From assembly GCF_048820935.1 (NCBI RefSeq), contig NZ_JBMERD010000007.1, positions 110,861 to 174,860 of the forward strand: 64,000 nucleotides of DNA. Direction: 5' to 3'. The notes below the pieces were generated by a model, which was not told the origin of the DNA, made no database searches, and was given only the letters and a program-made list of their open reading frames with translations. Shown piece after piece: positions 1 to 8,085 of the stretch. The translations under genes were made by a program, and so were the position numbers. This DNA is from Algicoccus sp048820935 (GTDB taxonomy: Bacteria; Pseudomonadota; Gammaproteobacteria; Burkholderiales; Burkholderiaceae_B). Position 1 is the stretch's first letter. Every line of letters begins with the position of its first letter.

Positions 1-231
1 GTGAAGTCGATTCGCTATCGACCTTTCTGGCACAAGCTGCTGTATGCGATCTTCTTTATCAACTTTGTGATTCTGGGCTATCTGGGTACACAACCACCCA
101 GCGACTTCTTTAACCTGCTGTCGCAAATTGGAACGGTGATTTACCTGGCCTTCTTCTTTGTGATGCCTGCCTGGAGTCGTGTGGGACCGTTTAAGAAAGT
201 ACCTGAACGCGTCAAATTTCGCCCACACTGA
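1..231 (+). CDS. petB: Cytochrome b subunit of the bc1 complex, C-terminal part
   Basis: This is the 3' end of a gene that begins before the window. The 76 visible residues hold two hydrophobic stretches (about residues 13-29 and 40-57), then a basic tail ending in FRPH, as at the end of proteobacterial cytochrome b (ubiquinol-cytochrome c reductase, inner membrane). A cytochrome c1 gene follows after 17 nt, the usual petABC order, which supports the call. The GTG at position 1 is an internal codon, not a start. Haem-ligand histidines lie outside the window and cannot be checked. Confidence 0.9.
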   Translation: MKSIRYRPFWHKLLYAIFFINFVILGYLGTQPPSDFFNLLSQIGTVIYLAFFFVMPAWSRVGPFKKVPERVKFRPH

Positions 232-248
232 GCCAATAAGATAACGGA

Positions 249-1100
249 ATGAACATGATGAAGAAACTACTCGGCGCCCTTATCCTGCTTCTGTCTTGTA
301 CACAAGTCATGGCTGATGACGGGATCAAGCTCGACAAGATGCCAGATCGCATCCACGACAATGCCACTCTGCAAAATGGCGCAAAACTATTTGTGAACTA
401 CTGTTTGAACTGTCACGCAGCCACATCACTGCGTTACAACAAGCTGCAAGACATTGGTCTGACACCCGATCAGATCAAAGACAACCTCTTATTCACCAGT
501 GATAAGATTGGTGATCTGATGAATGTGTCGATGTCTGCAGCAGACGGCAAAAAATGGTTTGGTGCAGCCGCTCCCGACTTGTCGGTGATGGCTCGTGCCA
601 AGTCCATTAACGCTGGACCTTCAGGCGGTGATTACATCTACACCTACTTGCGCTCCTTCTATCGCGACACAACCACACAAACTGGCTGGGATAACCTGGT
701 CTTCCCCAGCGTCGGGATGCCACACGTACTCTGGCAAGAGCAGGGTCCACGCGAACTGACCACCAAAACGATTCATCGTGTGGATGGCGCAGACGGTCAG
801 AAGGTCTGGGAAGAGCTGACGATTGAATACGGCCCTCAAGGTTACTGGACAGCCAGCGCTAAGCAGCTGGACGGCTACACCGGTGGCGCGACCGAGAGCT
901 TTGAGTTCAAAGCACTAGATCCGGATCGCGCTAAAGCTTATGATGACCAAGCCGCTGACATTGCGAACTTTATGACCTGGATGGCCGAGCCCATTCAGCT
1001 CAAGCGTCAGCAAATTGGTATCTGGGTGCTCGTGTTTTTGGCCATCTTCTTTGTGGCGGCATGGCGTCTGAACGCGACATACTGGAAGCACATCAAATAA
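249..1100 (+). CDS. petC: Cytochrome c1 of the bc1 complex
   Basis: The membrane-anchored c-type cytochrome carries electrons from the Rieske protein to soluble cytochrome c. The 283-residue product starts with a signal peptide (MNMMKKLLGALILLLS, cleavage near VMA-DD). It has one haem-binding site C52-L-N-C55-H56, a MPHVLW segment around the likely Met haem ligand, and a C-terminal membrane anchor at about 256-275 followed by basic residues. Length and order are normal for the family. It lies 17 nt after petB, so the two are probably cotranscribed. An intrinsic terminator follows at 1120-1160. Confidence 0.95.
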   Translation: MNMMKKLLGALILLLSCTQVMADDGIKLDKMPDRIHDNATLQNGAKLFVNYCLNCHAATSLRYNKLQDIGLTPDQIKDNLLFTSDKIGDLMNVSMSAADGKKWFGAAAPDLSVMARAKSINAGPSGGDYIYTYLRSFYRDTTTQTGWDNLVFPSVGMPHVLWQEQGPRELTTKTIHRVDGADGQKVWEELTIEYGPQGYWTASAKQLDGYTGGATESFEFKALDPDRAKAYDDQAADIANFMTWMAEPIQLKRQQIGIWVLVFLAIFFVAAWRLNATYWKHIK

Positions 1101-1119
1101 GACGTAAGTCTTGACGTAG

Positions 1120-1160
1120 GCCAGCGCTCGGATTGTGCATTCGACGCTGGCTTTTGTTTT
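1120..1160 (+). terminator. Intrinsic terminator after petC
   Basis: GCCAGCG (1120-1126) pairs with CGCTGGC (1145-1151); inner TCG/CGA pairs extend the stem after a one-base bulge. The tract TTTTGTTTT follows at once (1152-1160). It probably ends the petABC transcript before sspA. Confidence 0.75.
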
Positions 1161-1187
1161 CAATTCAAATCAGGACGGTTAACACAT

Positions 1188-1799
1188 ATGATGATTCTTT
1201 ACTCCGGCACGACTTGCCCTTTTTCGCACCGTTGCCGATTTGTGTTGTATGAGAAAGGCATGGATTTTGAAATCCGTGACATCGATCTTTACAACAAACC
1301 CGACGATATTAGTGTCATGAACCCATACGGTCAGGTACCGATTCTTGTCGAACGTGACCTGATTCTTTATGAGTCCAACATCATCAATGAATACATTGAT
1401 GAGCGTTTTCCTCACCCTCAGTTAATGCCTGCTGACCCTGTCATGCGCGCACGTACTCGCTTGTTCCTCTACAACTTCGAGAAAGAACTTTTTGTTCACG
1501 TCTCAGTGCTGGAAGACCAAGTTGCACGTGCCGATGAGAAGCGTTGCGCAGCTGCACGTTCTGCCATTCGTGATCGTTTGTCACAACTGGCACCCTTGTT
1601 AGCGAAGAACAAATACTTGTTGGGTGATGAATTCTCAATGCTGGATGTGGCCATGGCTCCCTTGTTGTGGCGTCTGGAACATTACGGCGTGGATCTCCCA
1701 AGAACGGCTGCACCAATTCAGAAGTATGCTGAGCGTGTTTTCTCACGCCCTGCATATATTGAAGCACTGACGCCTTCAGAAAAGGTGATGCGTCGTTAA
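1188..1799 (+). CDS. sspA: Stringent starvation protein A (glutathione S-transferase fold)
   Basis: SspA binds RNA polymerase in stress and starvation in E. coli. The 203-residue product has a GST N-terminal thioredoxin-like domain (MMILYSGTTCPFSHRCRFVLYEKG; then the conserved NPYGQVPILV and YESNIINEYIDERFPHP segments) and a helical C-terminal domain with LGDEFSMLDVAMAPLLWRL. An N-terminal CPFS motif is present, but SspA proteins are generally not active GSTs. sspB follows 53 nt downstream, the standard pairing. A second ATG directly after the first leaves the exact start open by one codon. Confidence 0.92.
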   Translation: MMILYSGTTCPFSHRCRFVLYEKGMDFEIRDIDLYNKPDDISVMNPYGQVPILVERDLILYESNIINEYIDERFPHPQLMPADPVMRARTRLFLYNFEKELFVHVSVLEDQVARADEKRCAAARSAIRDRLSQLAPLLAKNKYLLGDEFSMLDVAMAPLLWRLEHYGVDLPRTAAPIQKYAERVFSRPAYIEALTPSEKVMRR

Positions 1800-1852
1800 T
1801 CACTGCAAAACGTTCACGGTATACATCATACTGACCCGGAGACAACACTGTC

Positions 1853-2254
1853 ATGACCATGCCAAACATGCCGCTTAAGGCTTACTACATTCGGGCAATT
1901 CACGAATGGTGCACAGATAATGGCTATACGCCTTATCTGGTCGTTCAGGACGGACCTGGTGTACGAGTTCCCAAAGCATTCGTACAAGACGGGCAAATCA
2001 CATTGAATGTGGCGTTTGATGCAACCAATAAGCTCGTTTTGGGCAATGACTTTATTGAGTTTCAAGCTCGTTTTGGGGGAAAGACAGAGAGTCTGTCTGT
2101 CCCTCTCGGTGCCATTGCTGCCATGTTCTCCCGGGAAACCGGTGAGGGCATGGGATTTGAAGTCGAAGAATTTGACGAACAAAATGCAACAGAAATTGAG
2201 ACTGAAACCGTGCAACCACCTAAAAAAGGTTCGCATTTGAAGATTGTGAAGTAA
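1853..2254 (+). CDS. sspB: ClpXP adaptor protein SspB
   Basis: SspB tethers ssrA-tagged proteins to the ClpX unfoldase. The 133-residue product has the typical N-terminal substrate-binding fold (KAYYIRAIHEWCTDNGYTPYLVV, then LNVAFDATNKL, FQARFGGK and VPLGAIAAMFSRE). An acidic flexible linker follows from about residue 100, and the short C-terminal tail KGSHLKIVK resembles the ClpX-binding motif of the family. It lies directly after sspA and before tRNA-Thr, a common Burkholderiales arrangement. Confidence 0.93.
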   Translation: MTMPNMPLKAYYIRAIHEWCTDNGYTPYLVVQDGPGVRVPKAFVQDGQITLNVAFDATNKLVLGNDFIEFQARFGGKTESLSVPLGAIAAMFSRETGEGMGFEVEEFDEQNATEIETETVQPPKKGSHLKIVK

Positions 2255-2287
2255 TTTTTTTAAATATCCGCTATAATCTCGGATTAA

Positions 2288-2363
2288 GCCGGTGTAGCTC
2301 AGTTGGTAGAGCAGCGCACTTGTAATGCGAAGGTCGAGGGTTCAACTCCTTTCACCGGCACCA
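2288..2363 (+). tRNA. tRNA-Thr (anticodon TGT)
   Basis: A 76-nt cloverleaf including an encoded CCA (2361-2363). The acceptor stem GCCGGTG pairs with CACCGGC; the D arm is GCTCAGTTGGTAGAGC; the anticodon TGT is at 2321-2323, in a stem with four good pairs; the T loop is TTCAACT with some G-T pairs in the stem. A good -10 element TATAAT lies at 2272-2277; no clear -35 is visible. An intrinsic terminator follows at 2368. Confidence 0.96.
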
Positions 2364-2367
2364 ATTT

Positions 2368-2401
2368 ACCTCAACGAATTCAAGCGTTGGGGTATTTTTT
2401 T
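2368..2401 (+). terminator. Intrinsic terminator after tRNA-Thr
   Basis: ACCTCAACG (2368-2376) pairs with CGTTGGGGT (2385-2393) with one G-T pair; the loop is eight bases and a run of seven T follows (2395-2401). It ends the single-tRNA transcript. Confidence 0.85.
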
Positions 2402-2611
2402 GCGTGAAGATTACAGGCACTCATTTTTCTGAGTTTCTAGGTTGCGCATCCAAATTTCAACTCAAACCACCTCAATTCGCTCCAATCTTAAAACTACGGT
2501 ACAGTGAACTGTATTTAACACAGTCCCCTTCATTCATTGCGAGTTGCCTTTGTTTTCAATGATCGATGAACGACGTCTGAATTTTGCTGATCGAAAGCAA
2601 AGCAGTCAAAG

Positions 2612-2824
2612 GTGAAAAAACTTTCTTTCTCTGTGTTGTATGTAGTACGCTGATTGCAACAAATAGCTGGGCTTCATCCATCATGCCAACCTGTGATGAA
2701 GAACTTCTCAATGTATGACGGCACGGCTTACTCTGGCATGGATACACAGTACACGGCAAAACTGACTGAAACCAAGGATGATGTATTCATCGAAGCAACA
2801 TTCTTTGAAGATGGAGCGCGTTGA
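2612..2824 (+). pseudogene. Probable remnant of a small secreted protein gene
   Basis: This 540-nt gap holds no intact gene, but a coding-like trace runs through it. From GTG 2612 the frame reads VKKLSFSVLYVV and stops at 2651. The plausible continuation of a signal peptide (TLIATNSWASS-IMPTCDEELLN) is in another frame from 2647. From about 2696 the first frame resumes with a polar stretch (YDGTAYSGMDTQYTAKL ... EATFFEDGAR) ending at TGA 2822. Two compensating shifts would restore a signal peptide plus about 50 residues. The family is not recognised. Alternatively the 42-codon ORF from ATG 2696 is a small real gene. Confidence 0.4.
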
Positions 2825-2904
2825 TAGGGGGCTTTCTTTATTTTGACTGCCCCCGTACACAACCCTGTCTTCAATCTAGACCCGAAAGCCTGACAGCAAA
2901 ATGC

Positions 2905-3486
2905 TTAATCAGGCCTGATAGTGACTCGTTGACGATCTGCATTCACTTCAGTCAAAGGCTGATCAACCTGCTTTAAGAGCTCTGGGCATTGCTGAGCCAG
3001 CCATTGGTACGCTCGAGTGCCTCTAGCTTTGCGGTTTAATTCAGCTTCAGTCAATGGTCGAATCACCTTAGCCGGTGCACCCATCACCAGGTGGCCGGCT
3101 GGAATGTCTTGGCGTGATTTCACAAAAGCCATGGCACCGATCACGGTGTTTTCGCCAATCACCGTCAAATCCATCACCACTGAATTCATGCCCACCATCA
3201 CGTTTCTACCCACGGTACAGCCATGCAAAATGGCACCATGACCCACGTGACCATCTTCCTCAACGATTACTTCACCACCCTTTGTGCAATGCGCCACGCA
3301 ATTATCTTGAATATTGGAGCCCGTTCTCATTTCGATGCGTCCGAAGTCTCCGCGCAAAGAAGCGCCTGGACCGATGTAACAACCCGGTCCAATGATGACG
3401 TCACCAATCAATGTCGCTGTCGGATGTATAAAACTGCTGGGATGAACGACAGGGATCAACCCATCAAACGAATAAATATTTGCCAT
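2905..3486 (-). CDS. Gamma-carbonic-anhydrase-like hexapeptide-repeat protein, PaaY/CaiE type
   Basis: A left-handed beta-helix protein with hexapeptide repeats (for example VIIGPGCYIGPGASLRGDFG, NIQDNC, GHGAILHGC, VGMNSVVM, VIGENTVIGA). It closely resembles PaaY of phenylacetate catabolism and CaiE: DGLIPVVHPSSFIHPTATLIGDV at the start and MGAPAKVIRPLTEAEL near the end. Metal-binding histidines of the gamma-CA family are plausible at HCTKG, GHVGHG and LHG. The ATG at 3486 is chosen because GGAGG precedes it by five bases; an in-frame ATG ten codons upstream lacks such a site. No phenylacetate genes are nearby, so the substrate is unknown. Confidence 0.85.
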   Translation of the reverse strand: MANIYSFDGLIPVVHPSSFIHPTATLIGDVIIGPGCYIGPGASLRGDFGRIEMRTGSNIQDNCVAHCTKGGEVIVEEDGHVGHGAILHGCTVGRNVMVGMNSVVMDLTVIGENTVIGAMAFVKSRQDIPAGHLVMGAPAKVIRPLTEAELNRKARGTRAYQWLAQQCPELLKQVDQPLTEVNADRQRVTIRPD

Positions 3487-3669
3487 CTGTGCCTCCATGC
3501 ACGCTGAACTGAACACAAATTAGCATGTTCTCGCACCTCGACTGGCTGATTTCAGCATTACCTTCGAATTTGAACTCGCACCAGAAAGCGCCCATCCGCC
3601 GAATCATATACGTACAATCAAAGGTCTTACACCTCATGCGGCATGTGTCTTTGCGTAGGATTCTGAACG

Positions 3670-5052
3670 ATGCACAAACTCCGTCAGCTCACACTCAAAA
3701 ATCTGCTCATTTCATTCATCATGGCAAGCGTCATTGCAGGATTCGTGTGGCAAAGCTTTCGGCTCTTACAGCAAGAGCAAATGACAGCGGCAGTCAATGC
3801 AACTAAATACGCCGCTTTAACCAAATTGTTTTCAATCGCCAGCGCTCTTGAATCAGAACTCAATGAAACAATTAAATATTCTGATTTTTTAAGCTTGATT
3901 GTTTCGCACAATCCAGACATCACTCAAGAAGAGCTCGATGGATATGCGCAGCTTGTTCTGGAACAAAACGACAGTATTGTCGGGATTCAGGTTGCACCGG
4001 ATGGCATTGTCCAGATGGTCTACCCCTACGAGCAACACAAAGTGGCGATTGGGCACGATCTCTTAAAAGATCCTCAGCGGAAACAATATGCACTTCAGGC
4101 GATTGAAACCGGGAAAGCGGTTTTACAAGGACCGGTTCAAGCGATTCAGGGTGGGTATTTCCTGTTTAACAGAAAAGCCATTTTCACCCCAACCGAGACG
4201 GGTCAGAAATTCTGGGGTTTGAGTGTGGTGGCGGTCGATTTTGATCGACTCATGGACGTTTACCAAAAAACGTTCCATGACGAACAGTACCTATTTTCAT
4301 TGAGTGTGCGTGATGACAACGACAAACCCGTTCTCCTCTGGGGAGACGCACAAACCAGCTCATCAAACACGATTCAGCAAAGCATCGTGCTTCCACATGC
4401 AACCTGGGATCTCAAGATCTACCCAAGAACAAACTGGGGCGAAACAGATGAAACGGTATTTAAAACCGCACAGTTTGATTTATTAATCACTGCGCTTGTG
4501 TTTGTACTCGCATTTGCCAGCACATCAAGCTATCTGAAGAATCGACGGCAGTCGCGCATCGACCCTCTTACTGGGTCTTTAAATAAAAACTCTATTTTTA
4601 CGCATGTCAACGCATTGCTTAACCGACGTAAACCTTTTACCTTGCTGGTCATGGATTTGAATAGTTTCAAACAAGTCAACGATCAATACGGCCATTACAT
4701 CGGTGATCTGGTTTTGATTGAGATTACCCAACGTATCCAAAACACACTAAGCAAAGAAGACCGACTGTCTCGATTCGGCGGCGATGAATACATTGCCACC
4801 ATCACCACGAATCAAGATGATATCGAGACACTGGCTCAACAAATCAGAATCAATGTCATGTCACCCATGGTCGTCGAAGGGCACACCTTCCAAATCAATC
4901 TAGCAATTGGTTGGGCTCAATCTAAAGCAGACAACAGCAGCACCTATTCGTCGCTCTATCAAGAAGCAGATCAACGAATGTACATGAACAAAGCGCAACT
5001 TAAGACCATGCATTCTTCAGGCAATGACATGTCATTGCCTGCAACCAGCTGA
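3670..5052 (+). CDS. Membrane-bound diguanylate cyclase with periplasmic CHASE-like sensor
   Basis: The predicted enzyme makes cyclic di-GMP. Order: a membrane helix at about 13-32, a periplasmic sensor of roughly 230 residues resembling CHASE domains, a second helix at about 268-284, then a GGDEF domain starting at DPLTGSLNKN. The active-site loop reads G370-G-D-E-Y374 (nt 4777-4791), an accepted variant of GGDEF. The usual RxxD inhibitory site just upstream reads SKED, so product inhibition by that route is unlikely. The gene stands alone. An AGGA lies nine bases before the ATG. The signal sensed is unknown. Confidence 0.88.
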   Translation: MHKLRQLTLKNLLISFIMASVIAGFVWQSFRLLQQEQMTAAVNATKYAALTKLFSIASALESELNETIKYSDFLSLIVSHNPDITQEELDGYAQLVLEQNDSIVGIQVAPDGIVQMVYPYEQHKVAIGHDLLKDPQRKQYALQAIETGKAVLQGPVQAIQGGYFLFNRKAIFTPTETGQKFWGLSVVAVDFDRLMDVYQKTFHDEQYLFSLSVRDDNDKPVLLWGDAQTSSSNTIQQSIVLPHATWDLKIYPRTNWGETDETVFKTAQFDLLITALVFVLAFASTSSYLKNRRQSRIDPLTGSLNKNSIFTHVNALLNRRKPFTLLVMDLNSFKQVNDQYGHYIGDLVLIEITQRIQNTLSKEDRLSRFGGDEYIATITTNQDDIETLAQQIRINVMSPMVVEGHTFQINLAIGWAQSKADNSSTYSSLYQEADQRMYMNKAQLKTMHSSGNDMSLPATS

Positions 5053-5121
5053 GTTGTGACAGATGTCTAAACTCAGCTGATTTGGGCTAGCTTAAAGCCG
5101 TTAACGCACGTTTTGAGAGCC

Positions 5122-6462
5122 TTATGAAGGCCGGGCACCACGTCCGGTACGGCGATCACCACCACGTCTTGCAGGCGAGGTTGTAGACCCGCCTGGTCGT
5201 GAACCTGAACGGCGAGGGCGGTTACTAGGTGCGCCGGATCGACCCGCGCCCGAGCGGTGTTGAGGACGCAGTGACGATCCACGCTCAGGACGATCTGCAT
5301 CGGGTTTAGCGGATGGGACCCAGTCGGTGGGCAAATCACGCATCGGAATCGTGCGTCCAATCAGTCGTTCAATGGCTTTTAAATGCTTCACTTCTGCTTT
5401 GTCGACTAAAGACATGGCTTCACCCTCAGCACCTGCACGACCTGTACGCCCAATCCGGTGAACATAATCTTCAGCCACGTTCGGCAATTCAAAGTTCACA
5501 ACTTGGGGCAAATCTTCAATGTCCAAACCTCGAGCTGCAATGTCAGTCGCAACCAGAACAGAGAGCTTGCCGTTTTTGAAACCATCTAATGCCCGGGTGC
5601 GTGCGTTCTGACTCTTATTGCCATGAATTGCCGCAGCCGACAGACCATCTTTAACGAGCTTTTCAGCCAGACGGTTTGCACCGTGTTTGGTGCGTGTAAA
5701 CACCAGTACCTGATGCCAACCATGGCCACGGATAATATGACTAAGCAAATCACGCTTTTGGGACTGATCCACGTGATAGACCACTTGCTCAACGCGATCT
5801 GCTGTGACATTTTTAGGGGCAACGCTGACTTCAACAGGGTTACCCAATGTACGTTTGGCCAAATCGCGAATTTCATCGCTGAACGTTGCAGAAAACAACA
5901 GATTCTGGCGTGTCTTTGGCAAATACTTTAAAACTCGGCGAATGTCATGGATAAAGCCCATATCGAGCATGCGATCGGCTTCATCCAGAACTAGAATTTC
6001 AACCTGGCTCAAATCAACTGTTTTCTGACCGACGTGATCCAGCAAACGCCCGGGCGTAGCCACCAGAATATCAACACGTCCCTTCAGTGCCCGAATTTGA
6101 GGATTGATATTGACACCACCAAACATCACCTGGGCCACACAAGTGAGGTGTCGGCTGTAAGTGACGACTGACTCATGCACTTGAGCTGCCAATTCGCGGG
6201 TTGGTGTCAGTACCAACACACGGGGCGCACCCGCAACTTTAGCGGTGCGTGGTTTTTCTATCAATTTTTGTAAGATTGGCAACGTAAAGCCGGCTGTTTT
6301 TCCAGTTCCTGTCTGGGCTGCAGCGAGTAAATCTCGACCGCTTAAAACAACAGGGATGGATTGCGCCTGAATCGGTGTGGGTGTTTCATACTGCTCTTCA
6401 TGCAATGCACGGACAATACGATCGTCCAGCCCAAGGCTGGCAAACGTGGTTTGTGTGGACAA
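5122..6462 (-). CDS. rhlE: DEAD-box RNA helicase, RhlE type
   Basis: An ATP-dependent RNA helicase with all signature motifs: Q motif (ETPTPIQAQSIP), Walker A (AAQTGTGKT), PTRELA, DEAD box (VLDEADRMLDMGF), SAT (LLFSATF), ARGLD, and HRIGRTGR. A basic, Gly/Arg/Ser-rich tail of about 70 residues follows, typical of RhlE proteins that bind RNA non-specifically. The start is set at TTG 6462, giving MSTQTTFASLGL. It has GGAG eight bases upstream and matches the usual short RhlE N-terminus. A GTG at 6483 would add seven residues but has no visible ribosome site. A similar name (DeaD/SrmB) is possible. Confidence 0.9.
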   Translation of the reverse strand: MSTQTTFASLGLDDRIVRALHEEQYETPTPIQAQSIPVVLSGRDLLAAAQTGTGKTAGFTLPILQKLIEKPRTAKVAGAPRVLVLTPTRELAAQVHESVVTYSRHLTCVAQVMFGGVNINPQIRALKGRVDILVATPGRLLDHVGQKTVDLSQVEILVLDEADRMLDMGFIHDIRRVLKYLPKTRQNLLFSATFSDEIRDLAKRTLGNPVEVSVAPKNVTADRVEQVVYHVDQSQKRDLLSHIIRGHGWHQVLVFTRTKHGANRLAEKLVKDGLSAAAIHGNKSQNARTRALDGFKNGKLSVLVATDIAARGLDIEDLPQVVNFELPNVAEDYVHRIGRTGRAGAEGEAMSLVDKAEVKHLKAIERLIGRTIPMRDLPTDWVPSAKPDADRPERGSSLRPQHRSGAGRSGAPSNRPRRSGSRPGGSTTSPARRGGDRRTGRGARPS

Positions 6463-6621
6463 TTTAATCGCTCCGGTCAACACGTCGGTTCATTTTGAGA
6501 ATGAACACCAATCGGGACATGCGACATCTGTGATGATGTGAAAACATCTGAGGAAGATCTGATGCACGGTGCATCAAATACAGCGCTGCGGGGACTGGTA
6601 GCAAGCAGCGATCCAACCAGT

Positions 6622-8085
6622 TTAACTGTTTTCTGCGACTTCCTGCTCGTCTAAAGCGTCAAATTCAAATAAAACCGACTTCAAAACGGTATCTATCGCA
6701 GTTTGTGACACCTGCCGACCTGAACTCTCCATGACAGGCTCTGCTGTCAAATCACTCCATTGCGGATGGCGACGAGCCGCACCCAAGTGCTTTGGCAAAT
6801 TCTGTTGAACTAGCTGTGCAATTGTTTGCAAATGATCGATCTGTAATGGCTGTTTAGACGCATGTCCGCGACGCTCCAGCGCCACAATGAGTTGTAACTG
6901 TCGGGTTGCCAGCAAAACGAGGATTTCATCAGACACACGCATTTCCTGTTGACCACGCACCCGTGCCACCACATCAGACCCCCAACGTCTGGCACTTTGC
7001 CATAATGTGCCAGTCGCCGCGCCAACCACCGTCCCGGTACCAAGCGTCAGACCCGCAGTCATTAAGTCCACTGCAGCCCCGGCAATCGCACCCGTCATCG
7101 CCCCTTTGCTCAAGTGCAAACCCATCTCTTTCATGGCATCGACACTAAACAGATCACTATCCCAACGGCCCGAACGCCAGGGTAGGGCGTGCGGCAAATA
7201 TTCATCAGCCTCAAATGCATAATCCCGCAAAATCTGATCGGTACAATCTCGTTCAGCTTGACGCACAGATTTCTGTAAAACCTGCGTTAACCCATCGGTT
7301 GCTTGCTCGGTGGGCTCACCATACCATTGCGCACTGGCCACATTCACCACCAGTTGCGCCACCCGATTAAGGGCTTCATCTCGTCGTTTGATTCGAGAAG
7401 CAATGGCTTCTTGGGCAAGGGCTGACAACACAGGCTGTGCATCTCTTAAAACTTGCCCAAGTGCGTTAAACACCAGCGCTTCACCCTCAAGTGGCGGACT
7501 AACGGTATCAAAGGTCAATGTGACATGAATACCTAACCGCGATAACGCCTGATGCCAAGCTTGGGGTTCAGCACCCGGACTCACCAAGAAATTCAGAACA
7601 GGCACGACAGGTTTGCCACTAGCCGCCAATAACTGTAATTCATCACGATATTTGGCTAAAACCGGCTCACGGACATCAATCACATATAACGCCGCATCAC
7701 TATTCAACACTTGTTTGATGACACGAAACTCCTGCTCAAACCGCAGTTTTCCTTGCGTATCCTCCACAAAACGTGCCAATCGATCATAAGGCTCCAGCCG
7801 ATCCTGGCCAGCCACAGGTTCATACGCTTCAATCCAGTCACGCAAAGCCATGCTGTCTTCTAGACCCGGTGTGTCATACCAGGCCAGCACTGGACGACCT
7901 TCTAACCAGCACAATGATCGGCTAACTTGTCGTGTTGTACCTGGCGCATCGGCCACCTCACCAAATCCCCGATCACGAGTCAGCGTTCGCAGCAAAGACG
8001 TTTTACCCGTATTGGTGTGGCCAACCACAGCCACGCGAATTAAATGAGCCTCAGGAAGCACATCAGAAAGAATCTTAGGGATCAT
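6622..8085 (-). CDS. GTPase with C-terminal DUF3482-type domain
   Basis: The N-terminal Era/MnmE-like GTPase domain has G1 GHTNTGKTS, G2-like DAPGTTRQ, and G3 YDTPG. The C-terminal half is DUF3482-like, with a glycine/alanine-rich hydrophobic patch (AIAGAAVDLMTAGLTLGTGTVVGAATG) that may insert in or touch the membrane. The start ATG at 8085 overlaps the TGA of the upstream gene (ATGA at 8085-8082), so translation is probably coupled. A longer start at 8103 is possible. The DUF2868/DUF3482 pair is conserved in betaproteobacteria as I recall; no experimental role is known to me. Confidence 0.85.
   Translation of the reverse strand: MIPKILSDVLPEAHLIRVAVVGHTNTGKTSLLRTLTRDRGFGEVADAPGTTRQVSRSLCWLEGRPVLAWYDTPGLEDSMALRDWIEAYEPVAGQDRLEPYDRLARFVEDTQGKLRFEQEFRVIKQVLNSDAALYVIDVREPVLAKYRDELQLLAASGKPVVPVLNFLVSPGAEPQAWHQALSRLGIHVTLTFDTVSPPLEGEALVFNALGQVLRDAQPVLSALAQEAIASRIKRRDEALNRVAQLVVNVASAQWYGEPTEQATDGLTQVLQKSVRQAERDCTDQILRDYAFEADEYLPHALPWRSGRWDSDLFSVDAMKEMGLHLSKGAMTGAIAGAAVDLMTAGLTLGTGTVVGAATGTLWQSARRWGSDVVARVRGQQEMRVSDEILVLLATRQLQLIVALERRGHASKQPLQIDHLQTIAQLVQQNLPKHLGAARRHPQWSDLTAEPVMESSGRQVSQTAIDTVLKSVLFEFDALDEQEVAENS

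Noticed and set aside
2827..2854. GGGGGC/GCCCCC hairpin as a terminator
   Set aside because: No T tract follows on either strand.
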